From contig NZ_OBQD01000001.1 in assembly GCF_900220975.1 (NCBI RefSeq), positions 434,001-498,000 on the forward strand: a stretch of DNA of 64,000 bases. The letters are read 5' to 3'. The notes under the pieces are model-generated. The model ran no database searches, was not told the origin of the DNA, and saw only the letters and a program-made list of their open reading frames with translations. A program made the translations under genes and the position numbers. The DNA comes from Rhizobium subbaraonis. GTDB taxonomy: Bacteria > Pseudomonadota > Alphaproteobacteria > Rhizobiales > Rhizobiaceae. Below, in pieces: positions 1 through 6,619 of this stretch; the first letter of the stretch is position 1; every line of letters begins with the position of its first letter.

Positions 1-262
1 GGCCGCACAGCGCCGCGATTGTGCGCAGCTCTGCCTCCTGTCGTTGCCAGTCAAAGCGCGCCCATTCGGCGGGATGGCCGATCTGGGCCTTGGCATAGCC
101 GGAAAGCGCGCCCTCGCAGAAATGCACCAGCCGCACGCCCGCCGCCGAAGAAGCGACCATCATGGCGCGGATGTGCTCGCCATTGGCGCCGATGTCCGGC
201 GTCACGATCGTCTGCGCCGCTGCGATCCTCAAGCTTGCCTCTCCGTTCATCGACTCGTTCAT
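1..262 (-). CDS. carbon-nitrogen hydrolase (nitrilase family), N-terminal part
   Basis: The reverse strand reads about 87 residues before running off the left edge. After the start it reads LRIAAAQTIVTPDIGANGEH, then a segment with VHFCEGALSGYAK. The opening RIAAAQ and the E in the CEGALSGY segment match the start and first catalytic glutamate region of nitrilase/amidase-type C-N hydrolases; the Lys and Cys of the triad lie outside the window. Two in-frame ATGs exist at 262 and 250; no clear ribosome site decides between them and I used the longer one. It diverges from the glycosyltransferase gene at 429. The substrate cannot be told. Confidence 0.7.
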   Translation of the reverse strand, partial: MNESMNGEASLRIAAAQTIVTPDIGANGEHIRAMMVASSAAGVRLVHFCEGALSGYAKAQIGHPAEWARFDWQRQEAELRTIAALCG

Positions 263-428
263 CTGGTTCACGATTGTCCATGCGATCACTGCAAAGCGAA
301 ACCGCCAATCGTGGGGGTACCGGGACCTGTAGGATTGGCAGCCTTCGGCCCGCCGTTGACGGCCATCGCCATTCCGCGCTAGCCCGTTGCCATGGCGATC
401 GGCCGGAGCGGCCGCAGGGAGCAGGCGC

Positions 429-1391
429 ATGAGTGGCAGGGACATCTTCAAGGCGCGGCTGAAGGACGCCGAGGTGCTGCGCGAGGCGGGGCGTTTCGAC
501 GCGGCGATCGACATCCTGAACGCGATCGCCGCCGATCCCGAAAGCGCCCTCCTCGGCCCGCCGACGGTGCTCGGACTGCCGCGCCCGCTGCATTCGGCCT
601 TCCTGAAGGTCGCCAAGCGGCAGGGCGACATGCTTCGGCGCATCGGCTATCAGCATACGCTCGTGCCGCCGCCGGCCGTGCTCGCCCCCTTCGGCCGCTA
701 TTCGGCAACGGAACGGGCGGCCCTGGCCCAAGCGGGCCGCCAGCCGGTGCCGCGCGTGCTGCACATGGTCTGGATCGGTTCGGCCGCGTTGCCGGCATCG
801 ACTGCGGCCTGGGCGGAGCACGCCACCCGGCACGGCTACGGCTGCCGCCTCTGGCGCGAGGCCGATCTTGCCCGCGAGGGCATCGACCGTCATCCCGTCT
901 TCACGGCGATGCTTGCGATCGGCGACCTGCCCGGCGCGGTCGACGTCGCCCGCTACCTGATCCTGGAGCGCTTCGGCGGTATCTACCTCGATTGCGACTG
1001 GTACCCGGCACGCCCCGGCATCGCCTTTCACGATCTCCTGCCGCTGACGGGACTGACGGCGCTGGCCGAGGACATCCCGCGCGAGACGGGCGCTGGCAGC
1101 CTGCTCCTGACCAATTCCTTCATCGCCGCGCCACCGGCGCATCCGGCCATCCGCCGCCTGCTCGAGGCCCTGCCGCAGGCCGCGCAGGCCCTGCCCGGAG
1201 CGCCCGCCTGGTGGTCGACCGGCCCGCTGCTGTTTACCGTCGTCTGCCGCGGCGGTGCTGTCACCGTCGCGGACGCGGCCATCGTCGCCGGCTCCGTGCC
1301 CCGCCGCACGCCGTTCGAGGCCGTGCTGCCGCTGTGCGAGAAGGCCGAGCGCGACGACGGCGGGCTGCTCCTCGCCTGGAAGCCCTGGTAG
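429..1391 (+). CDS. glycosyltransferase, GT32/OCH1-like (DXD)
   Basis: 320 residues. A conserved core follows PRVLHMVWIGSA (about residue 110) and includes ARYLILERFGGIYLDCDW. The D-C-D at residues 188-190 is the metal/nucleotide-sugar DXD motif of the GT32 family (OCH1 and capsular transferases), and PRVLHMVWIG is its N-terminal strand. No signal peptide or membrane segment, so it probably acts at the inner face of the inner membrane. The start at 429 (MSGRDIF) follows a purine-rich AGGGAGCAGG stretch; an ATG at 387 would add 14 unconserved residues. It is probably part of the polysaccharide gene set that follows, although the sugar and acceptor are unknown. Confidence 0.8.
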   Translation: MSGRDIFKARLKDAEVLREAGRFDAAIDILNAIAADPESALLGPPTVLGLPRPLHSAFLKVAKRQGDMLRRIGYQHTLVPPPAVLAPFGRYSATERAALAQAGRQPVPRVLHMVWIGSAALPASTAAWAEHATRHGYGCRLWREADLAREGIDRHPVFTAMLAIGDLPGAVDVARYLILERFGGIYLDCDWYPARPGIAFHDLLPLTGLTALAEDIPRETGAGSLLLTNSFIAAPPAHPAIRRLLEALPQAAQALPGAPAWWSTGPLLFTVVCRGGAVTVADAAIVAGSVPRRTPFEAVLPLCEKAERDDGGLLLAWKPW

Positions 1392-1470
1392 GCGGCGGGC
1401 GATCGCTTTTCGGAGTTCACGTCGCGTGGGTCGCAACGCTTGGTCCAGAAGCCGTGGCAAAGGCTGCCGC

Positions 1471-1510
1471 CCCTCACCCTAACCCTCTCCCGCAGGCGGG
1501 GAGAGGGGAC
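1471..1510. repeat. rhizobial-type palindromic repeat, first half
   Basis: CCCTCACCCTAACCCTCTCC followed by a mirrored GCGGGGAGAGGG forms an 11-12 bp hairpin with a 2-3 nt loop. This is the interspersed repeat found after many genes in alphaproteobacteria. Here it follows the glycosyltransferase stop, where it may also stop transcription. The stretch 1392-1768 otherwise shows no gene. Confidence 0.6.
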
Positions 1511-1644
1511 GCGTCGCGGGCTGGGACGCGGTCCGCTTCTTTTGCAAGATGCCTTTCACCTGCACCGGCCTTTAGTTTTGATGTTCTCCGGGCGCTGTTG
1601 TCCCTGTACTCCGCCGCAGGGCGTATGACGTCGCGTCGTCCGTC

Positions 1645-1692
1645 TTTTACCCCGCTGCGGGGAGAAGGTGCCCGGCAGGGCGGATGAGGGGC
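1645..1692. repeat. rhizobial-type palindromic repeat, second half
   Basis: The sequence contains ACCCCGCTGCGGGGAGAAGG followed by a GCAGGGCGGATGAGGGG end, with a short CCCCGC/GCGGGG hairpin. It resembles the common alphaproteobacterial repeat reading CCCTCATCCGCC...CCTTCTCCCCGC on the other strand. It lies about 135 bp from the related element at 1471, in the gap before the convergent lyase gene, and the two may be ends of one composite element. Confidence 0.5.
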
Positions 1693-1768
1693 CACTTTGA
1701 AGCTCGCTCGACCGGTAGAGCGAAGTGCTGGGCTTCTCCGCGATCGCACCACCGTTCCCCGCTGCCGC

Positions 1769-2743
1769 TCAATCCACGAGCGCGCAGGCCTTCTCGTCGC
1801 GCAGGACGTCGATGCAGTCGGGCGATCGGCGGAAGTCGTCATAGTAGAGGGTCCACTCGCCTTCGCCGGCGGCGCGGTAGGGACCGAACTTGAAATACTG
1901 GTTCTCTCCAAGACCGTGATCGTTGTGGCCGATGAGGCCCGTGGCGGTGACGATCCATTGGCCGTTCGCGAAAAGCTCGACGCGGCCGTCGCCGTCCGGA
2001 CCGGGGTGCGAATAGATGGCGAAGTCGATCCAGCCGCTATCGGGTGCCGGCAGCGGATTGCCACGGGCGGTCAGCACGAGCTCGTCGGTGCAGCTCGAGA
2101 ACGTCTTGCCGTCCTCGGGGCGCCAGTTGGCGTCATGGGCGACGAGCGAGCGCATCTGGTTCACCTCCGGGCGCAGCCATACGGAAGTCTGTCCGGTGGG
2201 GCATGTGAAGGCGCCGTCCTTCTCCTCTGCCGGTGTTCCCGGACGGAAATTGCCCTCGATGGTGGCAAACAGCCGGCCGTTGTCGAGGCGAAGCGCCAAA
2301 AACGGGCTGAAGTCGCCCTCCGCATCCGGGCCGATCTCGCGCTTCCACTGGGCGATCAGGTAGCGATGGTCGTTCTGCGGGATGGGCTCGGCGAACTTGA
2401 CCGAGAAACCGAACCAGACGCCCTTGTCATAGGGGACACGCAGCTCGGTCTTTTCCCAGATCTCGGCCCGCTCGCTGCAGCCTTCGCTGGTGGGCGTGCA
2501 GAGCGGGCGCACGCTCAGCATCAGGGCGCCGCTGCCGACGCGCTTGACCGCGCTCTGGAAGGTGGCGGTGCCGGCCAGCTGCTCGGAATTGTTGCGGTAG
2601 TAGAGCCCGCCGGTGTCGGCGAAGGTCGTTCCGTCGAACCCGTCGTAGAGCTTGGTCGAGGCGGCATCCTGCGCATGAGCGGAAGCCAGCGACGTGCCGA
2701 AAACGATGAGGGCGGCAAGGGCAGAGCGGGGAAGGAGGGCCAT
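1769..2743 (-). CDS. secreted polysaccharide lyase (heparin-lyase I-like fold)
   Basis: 324 residues from the ATG at 2743. The start was chosen because it begins a clean signal peptide (MALLPRSALAALIVFGTSLA, cleavage after SAHA); 22 codons upstream are unconserved and basic. The mature part opens LYDGFDGTTF and contains SERAEIWEKTELRVPYDKGV, WFGFSVKFAEPIP, LIAQWKREIGPDAEGDFSPF and YFKFGPYRAAGEGEWTLYYD. This pattern is typical of the polysaccharide lyase family related to heparin lyase I/alginate lyases. It should act in the periplasm or outside the cell. A paralogue lacking a signal peptide lies at 19541-20494. It may trim or release the polysaccharide made by the neighbouring transferases; the substrate is not predictable. 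Confidence 0.8.
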   Translation of the reverse strand: MALLPRSALAALIVFGTSLASAHAQDAASTKLYDGFDGTTFADTGGLYYRNNSEQLAGTATFQSAVKRVGSGALMLSVRPLCTPTSEGCSERAEIWEKTELRVPYDKGVWFGFSVKFAEPIPQNDHRYLIAQWKREIGPDAEGDFSPFLALRLDNGRLFATIEGNFRPGTPAEEKDGAFTCPTGQTSVWLRPEVNQMRSLVAHDANWRPEDGKTFSSCTDELVLTARGNPLPAPDSGWIDFAIYSHPGPDGDGRVELFANGQWIVTATGLIGHNDHGLGENQYFKFGPYRAAGEGEWTLYYDDFRRSPDCIDVLRDEKACALVD

Positions 2744-2914
2744 GGGGTCTTTCTGGCTGTCGGTTCGGATACGGCGACTGTATCTGCGCCGGCGCGACAT
2801 TGCATTCAATTCTGTGCGAGAGGTCCTGTGTTTTTCAAGGTGTTGAGGGTTGGGGGATTGCGGGCATGCTCATCTGCGTTCCGAATCCCGGCGATCTGGG
2901 CTAAGAGGCATGAC

Positions 2915-4012
2915 ATGAAGATCGCCTTCCATTCGCCGCTGAAGTCGCCCAACCATCCGGTCCCCTCAGGCGACCGCCTGATGGCGCGCCTTCTGATCGC
3001 GGCGCTTGGAAGGGCGGGGCATGTGGTCGACGTCGCCTCGGAACTACGTACGTTCCTCGCCGGTCCCGAGGACGACGGTCGCGCGGCGATCGACGCTGCG
3101 GCTGCGGCGGAAATAGAACGCATCGATCGCCTGTGGCGGACGGGCGGCGCCCCGGACGTCTGGTTCTGCTATCATCCCTACTACAAGGCGCCGGACCTGA
3201 TCGGCCCGGAACTCGCCCGCCGTTTTGCGATCGCCTATGTCACGGCAGAAGCGTCCTATTCGCAGCGCCGCAACCGCGGTCTCTGGACGGAGAACCAGCG
3301 GATGCTGGCGGAGACCGTCCGGCATGCGGCTGTCAATCTCTGCTTTACCAGGCGCGATCGCGACGGGCTGGAACAGAGCATTCCCGGCGGCCGCTTTCGG
3401 TTGCTTCGGCCATTCATCGATCCGTCCGCGTATCTGGCGGTCGAACCGGAGGCGCAGCCCGGCCGGATCGTGACCGTCGCCATGATGCGGCCCGGCGACA
3501 AGTTCGACAGCTACCGGATGCTGGCGGCGGCTCTCGCCCGCCTCCCGGAAAGCCTGCCGTGGACACTCTCGATCGTTGGCGACGGGGCGCTGCGGAGCGC
3601 GGTCGAGGCGCTGTTCTCGCCGCTGCCTCGGGAGCGCATCGTCTGGCACGGTCAATGCGGCCCGGCGGAGATCGCCGAAATCCTCTCCCGCGCGGCGGTC
3701 TATGCCTGGCCCGGCACCGGCGAGGCCTACGGGCTCGCCTATCTCGAGGCCCAGGCGGCGGGACTTCCCGTCGTCGCCCAACGGGTCGCCGGCGTTCCCG
3801 AGGTAGTTTGCGACGGAGTGACGGGAATGCTGACGCCCGCCGGCGATGTCGAAGCCTACGCCGCCGCGCTTGTGCACATTCTGACGGACGGAGACGAGCG
3901 GCGGCGCATGGCGCTTGCCGCGCGCCGCTTCGTGAGCGACGAATGCTCGATCGAGGGCGCTGCCCTGCGGCTGGACGAAATCCTGAACGAAGACGTGGGA
4001 GGGCGCGGATGA
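2915..4012 (+). CDS. glycosyltransferase, group 1 (GT4)
   Basis: 365 residues starting MKIAFHSPLKSPNHPVPSGD, a typical first beta-strand of a GT-B fold transferase. The C-terminal half has ERIVWHGQCGPAEIAEILSR and YAWPGTGEAYGLAYLEAQAA, the EX7E-type donor-binding motif of GT4. The start follows GGGCTAAGAGGC. The reading frame stays open for 1.2 kb upstream, but that part is the shadow of the lyase on the other strand. Its stop overlaps the next start (ATGA at 4009), so the two genes form an operon. Sugar and acceptor unknown. Confidence 0.85.
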   Translation: MKIAFHSPLKSPNHPVPSGDRLMARLLIAALGRAGHVVDVASELRTFLAGPEDDGRAAIDAAAAAEIERIDRLWRTGGAPDVWFCYHPYYKAPDLIGPELARRFAIAYVTAEASYSQRRNRGLWTENQRMLAETVRHAAVNLCFTRRDRDGLEQSIPGGRFRLLRPFIDPSAYLAVEPEAQPGRIVTVAMMRPGDKFDSYRMLAAALARLPESLPWTLSIVGDGALRSAVEALFSPLPRERIVWHGQCGPAEIAEILSRAAVYAWPGTGEAYGLAYLEAQAAGLPVVAQRVAGVPEVVCDGVTGMLTPAGDVEAYAAALVHILTDGDERRRMALAARRFVSDECSIEGAALRLDEILNEDVGGRG

Positions 4013-4764
4013 CCGGCGATGCCTGGCAGCCGCTGATGGGCGAGCTCGACCGCTGGCGGCAGGCCGGCCGCGCGGCGACCTTCTGGCTGCGCGACGACGA
4101 CGCCGTCGAGCCGACGCCGGCGCTGGAACGCCTGCTGGCGCTGACGGCGAACCATTCCGTGCCCTTGGCGCTCGCCGTCATCCCCGCCTTCACCGGCGAG
4201 GCGCTGGCGGAAAGGCTCTTGCCTGCGCGCCATGTCGAGGTGACGGTGCATGGCTGGTCGCACGAGAATTTCGCTCCCGCCGGCGAAAAGAAACAGGAGC
4301 TTGGAGCCCACCGACCCGCCGACCATGTGCTGGCCTCGCTGGAGCAGGGTTTCGTTCGCCTCCGCCAGCTTCATGGCCCGCGCCTGACACCGGTCCTGGT
4401 GCCGCCGTGGAACCGCATCGATCCGGCCCTGATCCCATCGCTCGGCGGGATCGGCTTGCAGGCCCTGTCCGTCTTCGGGCCGGAAAAGGACCGCGGACTG
4501 CCGGCGGTCAATACCCATGTCGACGTCATGGACTGGCACGGCACGCGCGGCGGCCGCGACACCGGCACGCTTGCGCTGGAAATGGCGGCAAGGCTGCGGC
4601 AGGTCGAGGCTGGCGAGGGCACGCTCGGCCTTCTGACCCATCATCTCGTTCACGACGAGGCGGTGTGGACGTTTCTGGAAGCGCTGTTCGTGCGGACCGC
4701 GCGACATCCGGCGTGCCGCTGGGCGGCGCTGTCGACCATCCTGGCTGAGCGGGGGATCGGCTGA
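4009..4764 (+). CDS. polysaccharide deacetylase family protein
   Basis: 251 residues, translationally coupled to the preceding glycosyltransferase (ATGA overlap). FWLRDDDAVEPTPALERLL near residue 25 carries the paired Asp of the NodB-like deacetylase fold, and VHGWSHENFAP carries the HxxxH metal-binding pair. VLVPPWNRIDPALIP matches the third conserved segment. No signal peptide, so activity on a cytoplasmic or lipid-linked intermediate is likely, for example N- or O-deacetylation of a sugar in the growing polysaccharide. Confidence 0.78.
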   Translation: MTGDAWQPLMGELDRWRQAGRAATFWLRDDDAVEPTPALERLLALTANHSVPLALAVIPAFTGEALAERLLPARHVEVTVHGWSHENFAPAGEKKQELGAHRPADHVLASLEQGFVRLRQLHGPRLTPVLVPPWNRIDPALIPSLGGIGLQALSVFGPEKDRGLPAVNTHVDVMDWHGTRGGRDTGTLALEMAARLRQVEAGEGTLGLLTHHLVHDEAVWTFLEALFVRTARHPACRWAALSTILAERGIG

Positions 4765-4778
4765 ATGTTGCACCCGCC

Positions 4779-4796
4779 CCGGCATTCGAAAGCCGG
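4779..4796. terminator. short hairpin between convergent genes
   Basis: CCGGC-ATTCGAAA-GCCGG lies between the convergent deacetylase and MBL genes. The stem is short and there is no T-run, so this is a weak terminator candidate. Confidence 0.3.
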
Positions 4797-4810
4797 CGAC
4801 GGGGAAGGCC

Positions 4811-5728
4811 TTAGCTGTCCACCGCGACGAATTCGATCACCTGTCCGTCGCGGGCGGAGAAGGAATCGGCGAATTCTGCCGAGGCCTGCCGGTCGATCTC
4901 ATCCAGTTCCGCATCGGTGCGCCAGGGCGCGTGATGGATAAAGGCGATGTTTCTGGCGTTCGCCGCCCGGGCGAGCCGGATCGCCTGCTGCCAGGTCGAA
5001 TGGCCGTAGCCCTTGAAGATCTCCATCTCCTCGTCGACGTAGCAGCAGTCGTAGATGAAGAGGTCGACGCCCGCGATCAGCTTGAGCACTTCCGGGTCGA
5101 GCACGCCCGGCACATGCTCGGTGTCGGTGATCATGGCGATGGAGCGGCCGCGCCAGTCGACACGGTAGCCGATCGCGCCGCCCGGATGGTTCAGCATGCC
5201 GGTGCGGATACTCACGTCCCGGCGCGGTTCGAGTATGTCGCCCGCGCGAAAATCGCCGTAGTGGAGATGCGCCCGGCACATCCTGGGATCGACGGGGAAC
5301 CACGGCGGCCGCATGAACTCGCTCACCATCTCGCAGGTCGTCATCTGTCCGGCGAGGTGGCCGGACCAGATTTTTACGTCGCATTCGTGGTTGTAGAGCG
5401 GCTTGAAATAGGGGAGGCCGATGATGTGGTCGTAGTGGCAGTGGCTGAAGAAGAGGTCGACCCGCTTGACGCCCTCGGCCTTCATCGCAAGGCCCGCCGG
5501 CGTGATGCCGGAACCGGCGTCGAACACCAGGATCTCGTCGCCGCAGCGCATTTCGACGCAGATCGTGTTGCCACCGAAACGGGCGAACTGTTCGCCTGAA
5601 ACGGGAATGCTGCCGCGAGTCCCCCAGAATTTGACGGTCAGGATATCGTTCGCGCCGATGCTCTTCTTGAGCTGGCGCGGCGGCTCCGTTCTGCGGCGCG
5701 AATGCGGCGGCCTTCCGATCATGTTCAT
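4811..5728 (-). CDS. MBL-fold metallo-hydrolase
   Basis: 305 residues. VKFWGTRGSIPVSGEQFARF followed by GGNTICVE and FFSHCHYDHIIGLPYFKPLY gives the HxHxDH metal motif (H96, H98, D100, H101). Further ligands lie in MLNHPGGAIGY, MITDTEH and FIHHAPWRTD. WGTRGS-x-GNT is characteristic of the RNase Z-like/cyclic phosphodiesterase-like branch of MBL hydrolases. Combined with the cyclic-nucleotide-binding gene next upstream on the same strand, a phosphodiesterase-type role is possible but is inference. The N-terminal 30 residues are basic and poorly conserved; a later start is possible. Confidence 0.75.
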   Translation of the reverse strand: MNMIGRPPHSRRRTEPPRQLKKSIGANDILTVKFWGTRGSIPVSGEQFARFGGNTICVEMRCGDEILVFDAGSGITPAGLAMKAEGVKRVDLFFSHCHYDHIIGLPYFKPLYNHECDVKIWSGHLAGQMTTCEMVSEFMRPPWFPVDPRMCRAHLHYGDFRAGDILEPRRDVSIRTGMLNHPGGAIGYRVDWRGRSIAMITDTEHVPGVLDPEVLKLIAGVDLFIYDCCYVDEEMEIFKGYGHSTWQQAIRLARAANARNIAFIHHAPWRTDAELDEIDRQASAEFADSFSARDGQVIEFVAVDS

Positions 5729-6107
5729 TTCTGCCTGGCCTCTTCCAGCTCGCCTTCATTGGCGATGGCGTTGGAGTGGCGGATGCACAATCCGACGGGG
5801 CTCGCGGGCTGGCGAAACCGGCCCCTTGCGTGACCCGTGATCGCCGTCAACTGCGCATCCGTCACTCTAACCTTCCACAGTTCCCCGCCACGCCCCAGGC
5901 ACAACGATTGTCCCAAGCGTAGCGAATGTGAAACTATTTTGCGAGTACGAAGTTGAGGCGCGTATCTCATGCCTTTCTGTGGCGACGGCCGGTCATCGCA
6001 CGCGGCATTCTCCGGCCTGCCATTGCAACGCTTCACCGCCGAAAATGTTCCGTGACGGAGCTTTGGGAGCGCTTTTACGCGCGAAACCGGATATGCGGCA
6101 GGCAGGG
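5729..6107 (-). other. gene-free stretch with an integrase-like fragment
   Basis: No convincing complete gene. Reading the minus strand, one short segment gives VTDAQLTAITGHA just upstream of the MBL start. TDAQ-x-x-AITGH is strongly reminiscent of the C-terminal box of tyrosine recombinases, but the following residues lose the expected R-Y-T pattern. This may be a frameshifted remnant or chance similarity. The stretch may also hold the promoter of the MBL gene. Confidence 0.25.
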
Positions 6108-6569
6108 TCAATCCGGCTTCCTGGCGCGGGCGCGCTCGTCTGTCAGTTCCATCGTCGTCCGGCTCAGGCGGCTTGCGAGCTCGCGCATGATCTCGATCGT
6201 CATTTCCGGAAAGTCCGTCAGGAGCTTGAGGAAGTGCTCCTTGCTGATGCGCAAGGCCTCGAGGCTGGTCGCGGCCTTCACCGTCGCGGTGCGCGACACG
6301 TCGCACAGGATGGCGATTTCGCCGACGATGGAATTGTTCTCCACCTCCGCGACCTTGATCTGGCCCCCCGGAGCTTCGACCAGGATATCGGCGCGGCCGG
6401 TCAGGATGACATAGGCGGCATCGCCGGTGTCGCCCTGGCGGAACAGGATCTCGCCGGCGGCGTAGTGTACGCGATCGGAGGTGAATGCCAGAAGCTTGAG
6501 CTTCGTCGGATCCACCCCGGAGAACAGCGGCACCCGCCGCAACATCTGTACTTCGTCTTTCAACAGCAT
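6108..6569 (-). CDS. cyclic nucleotide-binding domain protein
   Basis: 153 residues forming a single CRP-like beta-barrel: FSGVDPTKLKLLAF, AAGEILFRQGDTGDAAYVIL, NSIVGEIAILCDVSRTATVK. GEIAILCDVSRTATV is the phosphate-binding cassette, with the E and R that contact the cyclic nucleotide. There is no DNA-binding helix-turn-helix, only a helical tail ending in LSRTTMELTDERARARK. It lies 50 bp downstream of the degenerate ABC exporter-like gene on the same strand, so a regulatory partnership is plausible: a stand-alone cNMP sensor beside a transporter-like protein. Confidence 0.85.
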   Translation of the reverse strand: MLLKDEVQMLRRVPLFSGVDPTKLKLLAFTSDRVHYAAGEILFRQGDTGDAAYVILTGRADILVEAPGGQIKVAEVENNSIVGEIAILCDVSRTATVKAATSLEALRISKEHFLKLLTDFPEMTIEIMRELASRLSRTTMELTDERARARKPD

Positions 6570-6619
6570 CGTCGTGTCCGTCCCCTCGGTCCGCCTGCTA
6601 GTTTAGCGGTATTGCATTA

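Noticed and set aside
51-1460. 469-residue open frame on the minus strand
   Set aside because: Runs opposite to the GT32 gene; Arg/Ala-rich composition, no family motifs. High-GC shadow.
1697-2914. Upstream 406-codon extension of the GT4 gene
   Set aside because: Covers the reverse strand of the lyase gene; no motifs. The transferase fold starts at 2915.
5725-6306. 193-residue open frame on the minus strand
   Set aside because: Overlaps the cNMP-binding gene in another frame; only the AITGH segment is notable and is listed separately.
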